From Nocardia testacea NBRC 100365 (lineage in GTDB: Bacteria; Actinomycetota; Actinomycetes; Mycobacteriales; Mycobacteriaceae): a DNA stretch of 64,000 bases. The notes under the pieces are model-generated. The model saw nothing but the letters and a program-made list of their open reading frames with translations, had not been told where the DNA came from and ran no database searches. The number at the start of each line of letters is the position of its first letter. The stretch's first letter is position 1. Below are positions 19,982-28,019 of the stretch, piece after piece. The stretch is from the NCBI RefSeq assembly GCF_000308775.1, contig NZ_BAGJ01000001.1, positions 1 through 64,000 on the forward strand, written 5' to 3'. Both the position numbers and the translations under genes were made by a program.

Positions 19982-21259
19982 ATGTCGATACCAGCGGCGA
20001 CACCGGCCGACACAGCGACGGACTCGCCGTGCCCGGCGGCCTTCCGCTACTGGCAGGCCCGGGACACGCCCGCGATAAGGCGGGTCGAGCGGTTCTTCCG
20101 GATGGTGACCGGGTCGGCGCTGTTCCCGTCCGATGAGCAGGCGCGGGCGCTGTGCGCGGATATGTTCGCCGGCGACCCGGTCGCGGAACGTTTCGTCGCG
20201 GAGGTCATGCGGGGGGAGTCCGGGCGCGAGCACGGTCGGCAGCTACTGGAGATCGCCCTGCGGGACGGTATCGGCGCGGTCCCCGACGCTCCCGCTGCCA
20301 TGCGGGATCTGTTCGACGAGTTCGAGACGGTACCCGGCTGGGTCCGCCCGGAACTGGTGGAACGCGGCGCCGCGGTCTGGCGGCGCTGGGGCACCGTGCT
20401 GTTCAGTTTCGCGGGTGCGGAGACATTGGAAATGTACACCGAATCCGCGGTAGCCACACCGCTTTCGCTGGCCGGGGGCTACGCCGGGGACAGTGCGCTG
20501 CGCCGTTTCCTCGAGACCTGCCGATTCTGGATGGATGTCTCACAACCCGGAGCGCTGTTGAGCCCCGGGTCGCAGGGGCGCGCCACCGCTCTGAAGGTGC
20601 GGATCATGCACGTCTCGGTGCGCGCGGGTGTGCGGCGGCATCCGGAATGGGAGATGCAGCGGTGGGGGTTGCCGATCAGCCAGACCTACCAGCTGCTCAC
20701 GCTGATCGCCGGAAGCACCATCCCCGGTCTCGGGCTCTGGGCACTGGGTTACCAGACCACCCCCGCGGAGTTCCGGGCGCTCCTGCACTTCCAGAAGTAC
20801 ATGGGATACCTACTGGGCGTCCGGCTGACCTGGCACCCGGAGACCGTGGCCGACACGCTGCGGGTGATGGCGATGACGATGGTCGCCCGGGCGTACGACT
20901 CCGGGGCGCAGGGGGCCGAACTCATCGAGTCCTATCCCGCGGCGTTCGCCCCCCGCCCGGAGCAGCGAGGACCCGCCCGGGTGCGGGCGCACTACAACTA
21001 TCGGATCAACTCGGCGTACGCGGCCCTCTACATGCTGCCCACCACCCGGCGCCGCTACCGGATGCCGGCGGCCTTCCCGTGGGTGCTCGTCCCCATCGCC
21101 AGGATCCCGCTGGTCACCGCCGTGGAATTCCTTCGCCGGGTTCCACCGCTGGGCCGGGCGCATGAGCGGATCATGCTGTGGCATCGGGAGAACTGGTATC
21201 ACGAGCAGATGCAGGGCCGGGAAGCGGAGTTCGAGGCGACCGGCGCACTGCGGCGCTGA
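19982..21259 (+). CDS. MpaB-type (DUF2236) oxygenase-like protein
   Basis: A 425-residue member of the DUF2236 family, which includes mycophenolic-acid pathway MpaB and rubber oxygenase Lcp, some of which are b-type haem proteins. Conserved blocks include GSALFPSDEQARAL, a long helical core with ALKVRIMHVSVRAGVRRH (family Lys/Arg and His region), LLGVRLTWHPE and ARVRAHYNYRINSAYAALYML. There is no signal peptide, so it appears cytoplasmic. ATG 19982 has GAGGAG about 8 nt upstream. It is divergent from the TetR gene, its probable regulator. Substrate is unknown. Confidence 0.88.
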   Translation: MSIPAATPADTATDSPCPAAFRYWQARDTPAIRRVERFFRMVTGSALFPSDEQARALCADMFAGDPVAERFVAEVMRGESGREHGRQLLEIALRDGIGAVPDAPAAMRDLFDEFETVPGWVRPELVERGAAVWRRWGTVLFSFAGAETLEMYTESAVATPLSLAGGYAGDSALRRFLETCRFWMDVSQPGALLSPGSQGRATALKVRIMHVSVRAGVRRHPEWEMQRWGLPISQTYQLLTLIAGSTIPGLGLWALGYQTTPAEFRALLHFQKYMGYLLGVRLTWHPETVADTLRVMAMTMVARAYDSGAQGAELIESYPAAFAPRPEQRGPARVRAHYNYRINSAYAALYMLPTTRRRYRMPAAFPWVLVPIARIPLVTAVEFLRRVPPLGRAHERIMLWHRENWYHEQMQGREAEFEATGALRR

Positions 21260-21350
21260 TCGATGTACGCAGGTATCCTTGTTTGACGGTGTCCGTGCCG
21301 GAACGCTAGTGTTTCGCAGGCGACTCGCGGCTCGGGCCGCACGGCTGCCC

Positions 21351-21423
21351 GGGGCCTTAGCTCAATTGGCAGAGCACTGCCTTTGCAAGGCAGGGGTTAG
21401 GGGTTCGATTCCCCTAGGCTCCA
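21351..21423 (+). tRNA. tRNA-Ala (TGC)
   Basis: A 73-nt cloverleaf: acceptor GGGGCCT/AGGCTCC with the G3-U70 identity pair and discriminator A, D arm TAGCTCAATTGGCAGAGC, anticodon stem-loop CTGCC-TTTGCAA-GGCAG (anticodon TGC), and T arm GGGGTTCGATTCCCC. In M. tuberculosis it also lies close to tRNA-Ile near the origin. No CCA is encoded. Confidence 0.97.
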
Positions 21424-21433
21424 CTTCCGATGA

Positions 21434-21778
21434 TCAGCAGGCGACTGCGGCCAAATGGCCGCGGTGCCTGTCTCCCCATTCCTCGAGCGGCCGTAGCGCC
21501 TGCGCGAGTTCCTCGCCGAGCGGGGTCAGTGAGTATTCGACCCGCGGGGGCACCTCCGCGTACACCTCCCGCCGGACCACGCCGCCGGCTTCGAGCTGGC
21601 GCAGGTTCTCGGTCAGCACTTTCTCGCTCACGCCCGTCAACGTCCGGCGGATCTGCCCGAACCGCTGCGGGGTAGTGCCGAGGACCCACATCAGGTGCAG
21701 TTTCCACTTACCGCCGACCAGATCGATGGCCAGCGACATCCCGCATACCTGGTGATCCGCATCACTCACGTCGGCCAC
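21434..21778 (-). CDS. HxlR family transcriptional regulator
   Basis: A 114-residue winged-helix HxlR-type regulator. Motifs: a Cys near the N-terminus (HQVCGMSLAIDLVGGKWKLHLMWVL), FGQIRRTLTGVSEKVLTENLRQLE (recognition helix) and the wing VPPRVEYSLTPLGEEL. HxlR proteins often sense thiol-reactive or electrophilic compounds through the N-terminal Cys. It is divergent from the imine-reductase-like gene and probably controls it. It starts 11 nt beyond the 3' end of tRNA-Ala on the opposite strand. Confidence 0.93.
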   Translation of the reverse strand: MADVSDADHQVCGMSLAIDLVGGKWKLHLMWVLGTTPQRFGQIRRTLTGVSEKVLTENLRQLEAGGVVRREVYAEVPPRVEYSLTPLGEELAQALRPLEEWGDRHRGHLAAVAC

Positions 21779-21916
21779 CTTCTCCTCCTGACCTCATCAC
21801 GGACCTCACGGTAAGCAACCACAGCCGTAGGTGCGCTCTTGTCCGACTGTACCCGCGTGACCAGCATCGGTAGCGGCGCCGCAAACCAGCTGAACCACTA
21901 CCGAGAAGGACATCGA

Positions 21917-22795
21917 ATGTCTCAGGAGAAGATCCGGTCCGTCAGTGTCATCGGGCTGGGGCCGATGGGCCGGGCGATGGTGCGGGCGTTCCTCGCGGCC
22001 GGTATCGAGGTCACCGTCTGGAATCGCAGCGGCGACAAGGCCGACGCGATGGTGGCCGAAGGCGCCGAACGCGCCGCGACCGTGGCCGCGGCGCTGGAAG
22101 CCAATGAAGTGACCGTGCTCAGCCTCACGCACTACGCGGCGATGTACGACGTACTCGGCCCGGCAGCGGACAGCCTGCCCGGCAGGGTGATCGCCAACCT
22201 GTCCTCGGATTCGCCCGAGAACGCGCGAAAGGGAGCGGCGTGGGTGCGTGCGCAGGGCGCCGAATTCCTCTCCGGCGGTTTCATGTCCGCGGGCGACAAT
22301 ATCGCGCACCCGGCCTCCTATGTGTTCTACAGCGGTCCCCGCGAGGTCTTCGACGCCCACGCCGAACTTCTGCGGCCGCTGAGCCCGCAGGAGTACCTCG
22401 GGGCGGACGACGGTCTGGCGCAGGTCTTCTACCAAGCGCTGCTGACCGTCTTCCATCCGTGGATGCTCGCGTTCGACCAGGCGCTCGCCGTGATCGACCG
22501 CTCCGGTGTGGATATCGACCAGTTCCTTCCGTACGCCGTGCGGTCCAGCGAGGCGTACCCGTTCTTCATGACCGAGTACGCGGCGGCCGCGAAGGCCGGC
22601 GGCTGGGGTGATCTCGCTTCCTACAAGATGATGGACGCGGGCGCGCAGCACGTCATCGATGCCAGTACCGAGACCGGTGTCGATGCCACTCTTTCCCGTG
22701 CGGCACAGGGATTGTGGCGCCGCGCGCGGAGTGCGAGCGAACAGGCCGGACGTCCGGTGCCCATTTTCGAGCTGATGGGTGGCGGCGGCGCCTAG
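21917..22795 (+). CDS. NAD(P)-dependent oxidoreductase, imine-reductase-like
   Basis: A 292-residue protein of the 6-phosphogluconate / beta-hydroxyacid dehydrogenase superfamily, closest in layout to imine reductases. Rossmann motif VSVIGLGPMGRAMVRAFL and the following VTVWNRSGDKAD (cofactor phosphate site, suggesting NADPH) are clear. The C-terminal helical part contains AYPFFMTEYAAAAKAGGWGDLASYKMMDAG. ATG 21917 follows GAGAAGGACATCGA. It is divergent from HxlR and convergent with the XRE gene. Substrate is unknown; a hydroxyacid dehydrogenase role is possible. Confidence 0.85.
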   Translation: MSQEKIRSVSVIGLGPMGRAMVRAFLAAGIEVTVWNRSGDKADAMVAEGAERAATVAAALEANEVTVLSLTHYAAMYDVLGPAADSLPGRVIANLSSDSPENARKGAAWVRAQGAEFLSGGFMSAGDNIAHPASYVFYSGPREVFDAHAELLRPLSPQEYLGADDGLAQVFYQALLTVFHPWMLAFDQALAVIDRSGVDIDQFLPYAVRSSEAYPFFMTEYAAAAKAGGWGDLASYKMMDAGAQHVIDASTETGVDATLSRAAQGLWRRARSASEQAGRPVPIFELMGGGGA

Positions 22796-22822
22796 GTGCC
22801 GAACCGGGCCCGGCCTCCGCCG

Positions 22823-23398
22823 CTATCCGCGGGGGCCGGATCCCGGTGCCGGATTCGCCAGCCGCGCCTTCTCGGTGATCTCGGCCGCGTACTCCAGATG
22901 GTCCACGCCCGGAAGCTGCTCCAGAGTAAGGCTTTCGATATCCCAGCGCGGCCGGGCGTCGGCGATGAACCGGATGGCGTCGCGGACGAAGCGCTCGCCG
23001 GCCGGTTTACCGATATGCGCCGACGGCGTGTACAAGCGGAGCCAGCCCAGCAGATCGGCTGCCGTGCCGTCGATTCCGGTGGCCGACACCGACTCGTCGG
23101 CCGTGGAGGTATCCGGCAGCAGCAGACTGGTCGGTGAGACGCCGAGCGCGACCGCCAGGGCGAGGAGATCGTCCACATCCACCCGGCGCTCGCCCCGTTC
23201 GATCCGGGACAGGCCGAGTACCGGGATGGGTCGCCCGATGGCCTCGAGCCTGCACGCCAGATCGGCATAGCCGAGGTTCATCCGGTTGCGATATCGCAGG
23301 ACGTTCGCGCGCACAGTATCGCCGGTGGGGCCGAGCGGGTTCTTCTTGATCACCACCTGACCAGCGTTGTCTATCGTAATGATGGCGTCAACAATCAT
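22823..23398 (-). CDS. XRE-family helix-turn-helix regulator
   Basis: A 191-residue protein with an XRE-type helix-turn-helix near the N-terminus (RNRMNLGYADLACRLEAIGRPIPVLGLSRIERGERRVDVDDLLALA; about residues 36-88) and a C-terminal region containing GERFVRDAIRFIADARPRWD. The first 15 residues (MIVDAIITIDN...) are unusual and overlap an inverted repeat. A GTG near codon 15-16 starting VIKKNPLGPTGDTVRANVL would be a typical start for this family of phage-like and accessory regulators. It lies 27 nt from the convergent oxidoreductase. Confidence 0.8.
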   Translation of the reverse strand: MIVDAIITIDNAGQVVIKKNPLGPTGDTVRANVLRYRNRMNLGYADLACRLEAIGRPIPVLGLSRIERGERRVDVDDLLALAVALGVSPTSLLLPDTSTADESVSATGIDGTAADLLGWLRLYTPSAHIGKPAGERFVRDAIRFIADARPRWDIESLTLEQLPGVDHLEYAAEITEKARLANPAPGSGPRG

Positions 23399-23402
23399 TA
23401 CG
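23375..23402. promoter_or_regulatory. inverted repeat, possible XRE operator
   Basis: CGTAATGAT (23375-23383) and its exact reverse complement ATCATTACG (23394-23402) are separated by 10 bp. They overlap the first codons of the longest XRE reading frame. The flanking 100 bp on the right are AT-rich, with further partial dyads (TATCAA and TTGATA around 23470). An operator for autoregulation fits if translation starts at the inner GTG. Confidence 0.5.
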
Positions 23403-23511
23403 ATGTAGCGATACAGACCACAGTTCGCAGGATTTTCCGGCTCGACTGATCAATCTGATGCCTATCAAAATGATATTGATAAGTATCGTCCTGATGGAAA
23501 TTGTGTTCCTA

Positions 23512-24153
23512 TCAACTCGAGCGCGTTGCCATGAGGTAGGCCTGCGCGGTCCGCTCCCCGTCCTCCGCCCGGCGCTCGATCCGGAAATCCACGGTGAATC
23601 CGTCCGCTACGAGAGAGTCGGCGAGCTCGTCGGCCGAGATGCGGTGGAAGTCCAAGTCGATGGGCCGGCCGTAACCCTCGTCCAGATGCAGCACATCGGT
23701 GCCCGACTGGAATGCCAGCAGTAGTCTGCCGCCGGGGCGCAGCACCCGCCGGAACTCGCCCAGCACACCCTTGCGTTCGGCCGGCGGGATATGGATGAGC
23801 GAATACCAGGCCACCACACCGGCCCGGCTCTCGTCGGGCAGTTCCAGCGCGGTCATCGAACCCACCTCGAAACCGATCTCCGGGAAGGCGTTCCGCGCCA
23901 CGTCCACCATCGCCGGGGACAGATCGATACCGTGCACGCGAACCCCCAGGGCGGCCAGGAAGCCGGCGATCCGGCCGGGGCCCGTTCCGATATCCACCAC
24001 CGGACCCGAATCGCCGACCGACTCGGCGAAGGCGGTGAGAACCGCTCGATCCCAATATCTTTTCTGCATTTCCCCGGCGGCGTGCTCGGCGTAGGCGGTG
24101 GCGATCGCGTCGTAACCGGCGCGCGTACGAGCGAGAAATGAGGGTTCGGTCAC
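23512..24153 (-). CDS. Class I SAM-dependent methyltransferase
   Basis: A 213-residue class I methyltransferase with motif I VVDIGTGPGRIAGFLAALG, motif II-like VHGIDLSPAMVDVARNAFP and AGVVAWYSLIHIPPAERKGVLGEFRRVLRPGG in the post-motif region. The later Y and F residues are consistent with small-molecule methyltransferases, but the substrate is not predictable. Divergent from the cold-shock-domain gene and separated from the XRE gene by an AT-rich 113-bp gap. Confidence 0.9.
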   Translation of the reverse strand: MTEPSFLARTRAGYDAIATAYAEHAAGEMQKRYWDRAVLTAFAESVGDSGPVVDIGTGPGRIAGFLAALGVRVHGIDLSPAMVDVARNAFPEIGFEVGSMTALELPDESRAGVVAWYSLIHIPPAERKGVLGEFRRVLRPGGRLLLAFQSGTDVLHLDEGYGRPIDLDFHRISADELADSLVADGFTVDFRIERRAEDGERTAQAYLMATRSS

Positions 24154-24254
24154 CGGGAAGACAGTAGTGTCCGGGGCGCGGTCGTGACGTTCGCGGTGCC
24201 GGGGCGTAGCTTTGGTGGTGTCGACCCTGTACAGACGAGGGAGAAGACCTGGTA

Positions 24255-24554
24255 ATGCCTGCTTTGGATTTCAGCGGGCCCGGGATCGACGGATCGGACT
24301 GGAGGCGCGGGCGGGTCTTCTGGTTCGACTCGGAGAAGGGCTTCGGCTACATCAAACCCGACGACGGGACCGATCAGGTGTTCGTCGAATATCGGTGCAT
24401 AGAGACCGACGGCTACCGCACCTTGCACGCGGGCCAGCCGGTGCTGTTCATCAGCACTGCCCGGCCCCGCGGGCACGAGGCGGTGACGGTCCGGCCCGAG
24501 GCGGGCGCCGGGCTACCCGATACCGCCCCGGGCGGCGGTCCGAGCCGGCGTTAG
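24255..24554 (+). CDS. Cold-shock-domain protein (short, divergent)
   Basis: A 99-residue protein whose middle is a cold-shock-type nucleic-acid binding fold: GRVFWFDSEKGFGYIKPDDG carries the RNP1 core KGFGYI, and VFVEYRCI stands in for RNP2. It lacks several residues of true CspA proteins and has a low-complexity tail, so it is a divergent family member rather than a classical cold-shock protein. ATG 24255 has GAGGGAGAAG upstream. It ends overlapping by 4 nt the end of the convergent thioesterase gene. Confidence 0.85.
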   Translation: MPALDFSGPGIDGSDWRRGRVFWFDSEKGFGYIKPDDGTDQVFVEYRCIETDGYRTLHAGQPVLFISTARPRGHEAVTVRPEAGAGLPDTAPGGGPSRR

Positions 24555-25060
24555 CGCCGGACGCGCATGGCGCCGCAGATCGGCGCCGGCCAGTCCACCG
24601 CCGTGGACGCCAGTTCGCGGTCGATGGCGGCCGCGGTATCGGCGGCGAACGCCGCGGCCGTACGGCTGTGCAGATCGACGTGGACGGCAATGAGCTCGAG
24701 GGTGCAACTGAGCCGCCGGGTGGTGTCGTTGACCAGTAGTGCCATGGCGTGTACGACCTTGTCCGAGCGGTCGACTCCGCGTACGTGGACCGAAATCTGC
24801 TCGCCGACCCGGTTTTCGGAGTAGTACCGGATGTGGTGTTCGCCGGTGAAGAACCCGGCGCCCCGGGTGGCACGGTATTCATCGGTGATTCCGGCCCGCT
24901 CGAACACACCTGTCGCGGCCGATACGCACAGCGAGAAATAGTGCGTGACGTTCATATGGTCGTTCTCGTCGCGGTAGGCCTCCGGGACCGTGATCGGGCC
25001 CAATTCGCGGTGCAGCGCCACCACTTGCTCGTAGCTGGGAATCGAAATCGTCCCGGTCAT
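24551..25060 (-). CDS. Hotdog-fold thioesterase-like protein
   Basis: A 169-residue 4HBT-like protein. The motif DENDHMNVTHYFSL in the first third resembles the catalytic Asp/Asn-His-Met-Asn segment of acyl-CoA thioesterases. ISVHVRGVDRSDKVVHAMALLVN and the rest fit a single hotdog domain. Acyl-CoA hydrolysis is inferred. Convergent with the cold-shock gene. A strong palindrome lies between it and the next minus-strand gene. Confidence 0.82.
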   Translation of the reverse strand: MTGTISIPSYEQVVALHRELGPITVPEAYRDENDHMNVTHYFSLCVSAATGVFERAGITDEYRATRGAGFFTGEHHIRYYSENRVGEQISVHVRGVDRSDKVVHAMALLVNDTTRRLSCTLELIAVHVDLHSRTAAAFAADTAAAIDRELASTAVDWPAPICGAMRVRR

Positions 25061-25103
25061 GATCAGCTCCTCCTCGTCCCCGGCGCAGTGTAGCGATACA
25101 GAG

Positions 25104-25137
25104 AACTGCCCCGGATCCCGCGGGATCCGGGGCAGTT
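25104..25137 (-). terminator. perfect 34-bp palindrome, probable terminator
   Basis: AACTGCCCCGGATCCCG and its exact reverse complement meet without a loop. It starts 9 nt beyond the stop of the minus-strand MpaB-like gene and lies before the thioesterase start, so it should terminate the MpaB-like transcript. Confidence 0.8.
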
Positions 25138-25146
25138 ACCGTCGGC

Positions 25147-26052
25147 TCAGAGCGGTCGCACGTCGATGACCTTGCGCAGCCGCGCCTTGTCGCGTTCGAG
25201 CCGGCGGGCCTCGTAGGCGATGGGGAAGTACCGCAGCCGTTCCGGCAGCAGCGGCACCAGCCGGGCGAGGAACCAGCCGAGGATTCGCAGTTTGCGCTCG
25301 TCGGATTCGCTCCAGGTGAGACCGAGTTTGCGCCGGGCCGCTTCCGGTGTGGTGCCCACGGTGACGAAGTACTGCATCCGGCCGAACGGATCGGTCATCA
25401 CCCGCCACACCGGGTGCAGAGCCCGGGGCAGCTGCGTGGGCGGGGCGATGGTGCGGATGACCTTCAGGTAGTCCTTCGAGGTCTGGGTGGCCTCCAGATG
25501 GTTTTCCACCTGGTCGGCGAAGAACTTCTCGAAGTCGGCGTAGGTCGCCGGCAGTTCCTTGGGGGGTACCGAGAAGTTGCGCATCAACTGCAGGGCCTCG
25601 CGGTAGTAATCCTCTTTCTCCGCCGCGGTGAGCGGACGTTTCGAGAAGTACTTCGCGTTCTCGGAGAAGGCGAAAGTGCCGGTGTGCAACACCCAGGCCC
25701 ACGGGCCGCTGGACAGCGCGGTGTGCCGGACGCCCTTGGCGTCGGTGGTGTTGAGGGTGGCGTGCATCTTGCGTAGCCGGTCGGTCTCGCCCAGCGATTC
25801 CTCCCCGCCGTAGGTCCACATCATCACCGCCGAGAGGCTGCGTACCGCGCGGCCGATCGGGTCGGTGCGGAAGGTGGAGTGGGCATCGACCACTGCGGAG
25901 ATGGTGGGTTCCATGGTCTGCAGGAGGAAGGCCGAGCCGGCGGTGAGGGAGAAGGTGATCAGGCCGGTTTCCTCCCAGGTCCGGGTACCGGGACCGAAGG
26001 GACGGCGCTCCACCGGAGCGTGCGTGTCGGTGGCTGCGACGGACGCGGTCAT
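25147..26052 (-). CDS. Second MpaB-type (DUF2236) oxygenase-like protein
   Basis: A 301-residue DUF2236 family protein, shorter than the one at 19982. Landmarks: LQTMEPTISAVVDAHSTFRTDPIGRAV near the N-terminus, HTALSSGPWAWVLHTGTFAF with the family His/Trp region, and FGRMQYFVTVGTTPEAARRKLGL. No signal peptide. Function and substrate unknown. It is monocistronic between a strong palindrome downstream and a long gene-free region upstream. Confidence 0.85.
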   Translation of the reverse strand: MTASVAATDTHAPVERRPFGPGTRTWEETGLITFSLTAGSAFLLQTMEPTISAVVDAHSTFRTDPIGRAVRSLSAVMMWTYGGEESLGETDRLRKMHATLNTTDAKGVRHTALSSGPWAWVLHTGTFAFSENAKYFSKRPLTAAEKEDYYREALQLMRNFSVPPKELPATYADFEKFFADQVENHLEATQTSKDYLKVIRTIAPPTQLPRALHPVWRVMTDPFGRMQYFVTVGTTPEAARRKLGLTWSESDERKLRILGWFLARLVPLLPERLRYFPIAYEARRLERDKARLRKVIDVRPL

Positions 26053-26924
26053 GCGGATCTCCCTTGATCTACTGCATCGATCTGATGAGACGATGATACT
26101 CCAAACATCTCACTATTGCGCCGAAAGATCCGCGGGGCAGCCACCTCGGACCGGGAGTGGGGGTTCGCACTTGTTCGTGACCGGTGTTCGCGGAGCGGAA
26201 CGCGGTGGGGTGGTACGGGAGAGTCGGGTCCGGTTGTGCGGTGGTGACGGAACCCGGATATGAGAGCGGGCCTCGGCGAAGGGGGGGAGTTAGCCGAGGC
26301 CCGCGTAGGTCGGCCCGGGGGGGGAGGGGCCGACGGAACCGATCCTACGCGATATCGCGAAAATGCGCGCATAAGGGGCCCAAGAGTTTCGAACTTTTTT
26401 CGGTGCGGATCACAGTGGCATTCCGAGGTCGATGTGCTGCGGGTGGATCGGGCCGAACCGATTGCGAGGCAAGGGAATCGAGCTGCCGGATCGGTGTATT
26501 CCGCCCAGCGGAACACGGGTCGTCTGGGCTCTGGGCGGGTGTTGCGTGGGGTGACCTGTCGGACCCCGCTGGCACTATGCCGCAGTGGACTGTGAGCGTG
26601 CGCACGAACAACTTCACTGTCGTGCTCCGAGGCCCGATCGGACGACCGCGCCGGCCGGATCGAGTGGTGCTCCGGGCGCGATCTCGCGAGTGACGGGTTC
26701 GGGAGCCGGCACATCCCGGTCCGGCTGTGCCGAGCCGGATCCGTGTGGTGCGCAGCACCGAGTATGGCGGGGAGGGCACCGGAGAACCGGATAAATCGGA
26801 TGAAAACGTCGGTGGCCGCGACGATACTGCACAGTGTCGGCCGGTAGCCGAAGCGCCTGAGGTCGGTGGTCCGCCACCGGCGATATACGACTCGTCCTTG
26901 TCGATCACTCAGTTCAGGAGAATC
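26053..26924. other. 872-bp gap; tandem G-rich-loop hairpins at 26266-26334
   Basis: No recognised gene. Two hairpins stand in tandem: a 12-bp stem GCGGGCCTCGGC / GCCGAGGCCCGC (26266-26277, 26293-26304) with a loop containing seven G in a row, then an 8-bp stem GTCGGCCC / GGGCCGAC (26309-26316, 26327-26334) with a G-rich loop. A 12-bp palindrome CGCGATATCGCG follows at 26348-26359. The open frames here resemble no family. Promoters of the divergent MpaB-like gene and of the ABC exporter should lie at the two ends. Confidence 0.6.
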
Positions 26925-28019
26925 ATGCCCGACGCAATAGTCGCCGAGGGTCTCGTCAAACACTACGGCCGCCGGGTCCGCGCACTCGACGGTCTCGATC
27001 TGACCGTGCCCGAAGGCACTGTCACCGCTCTACTGGGACCCAACGGGGCCGGTAAGACCACCACCGTACGAGTGCTCACCACTCTGCTGGTGCCCGACGC
27101 CGGCCGGGCGACTGTCGCCGGGATCGATGTCCTCGCCCGGCCGCGGGCGCTGCGCTCGCGGATCGGGGCCTCGGGCCAGTACGCGGCTGTCGACGAGTAT
27201 CTGACCGGTTTCGAAAACCTGGAGATGGTCGGGCGGCTGTACCACATGGGCACGCGGCGCAGTAAGGAACGCGCGCGCGAGCTGCTGGATAGGTTCCGGC
27301 TCAGCGATGCCGCCGACCGCCCGGTCCGCGGCTATTCCGGTGGTATGCGCCGCCGGCTCGACCTGGCCGGAGCGCTGGTGGCCAACCCGCCGGTGCTGTT
27401 CCTCGACGAACCCACCACGGGCCTGGACCCGCGGGCCCGGCTGGACCTCTGGGACGTCATCGAAGAACTCGTCGCCGGTGGTACCACCCTGCTGCTGACG
27501 ACCCAGTACATGGAAGAGGCCGACCGCCTCGCGGATGCCATCGCGGTCATCGACCGGGGCCAGGTCATCGCCCGGGGCACCGCCGACGAGCTGAAGAGCA
27601 TGGTCGGGGGCGACCGGATCGAACTGACCGTCGATCACGCCGACAATCTGGCTGTGGCACAGCGGGCGCTGGCGCCGCTGGCCGACGGCGATATCCATGT
27701 CGAAGTTGGGCTGCGCCGGCTGGTGGTCCCGGTCAGCGACGGGTCCCAGGCGCTGGTCGCCGCGATCGGAAAGCTGAGCGAGGAGGGTGTGAAGATCCAG
27801 GACGTCGGGTTGCGGCGCCCCTCGCTCGACGATGTGTTCCTCACGCTCACCGGGCACGAGGCCGAGGAGATCCCGGACGTCGCCGGCGAATACGAGCAGG
27901 GCGGAAAGACCGGCGGCGACGGCCGCACCGGAGGTCCCGTCGCGGCGGACCCGGCGGGCGGAGACGCCCCGGCGCGCGAGGCGGAAGCAATCGAGGCGAT
28001 GGAAGGAAGAAGCAGATGA
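26925..28019 (+). CDS. DrrA-type ABC transporter ATP-binding protein
   Basis: A 364-residue ATPase of the daunorubicin-resistance (DrrA) family. Walker A GPNGAGKTTT, Q-loop in SGQYAAVDEYLTGFENL, signature YSGGMRRRLD, Walker B VLFLDEPTTGLDP, and a DrrA-like LTTQYMEEADRL in which the usual switch His is Gln. A C-terminal DUF4162-like domain is followed by a low-complexity acidic tail. ATG 26925 has CAGGAG upstream. It overlaps the permease gene by 4 nt (ATGA), so the two are co-translated. It likely powers export of a lipophilic compound; the substrate is unknown. Confidence 0.93.
   Translation: MPDAIVAEGLVKHYGRRVRALDGLDLTVPEGTVTALLGPNGAGKTTTVRVLTTLLVPDAGRATVAGIDVLARPRALRSRIGASGQYAAVDEYLTGFENLEMVGRLYHMGTRRSKERARELLDRFRLSDAADRPVRGYSGGMRRRLDLAGALVANPPVLFLDEPTTGLDPRARLDLWDVIEELVAGGTTLLLTTQYMEEADRLADAIAVIDRGQVIARGTADELKSMVGGDRIELTVDHADNLAVAQRALAPLADGDIHVEVGLRRLVVPVSDGSQALVAAIGKLSEEGVKIQDVGLRRPSLDDVFLTLTGHEAEEIPDVAGEYEQGGKTGGDGRTGGPVAADPAGGDAPAREAEAIEAMEGRSR

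Noticed and set aside
26184-26693. 170-codon frame in the gap before the ABC exporter
   Set aside because: No similarity to any family, crosses two hairpins, and lacks a ribosome binding site.
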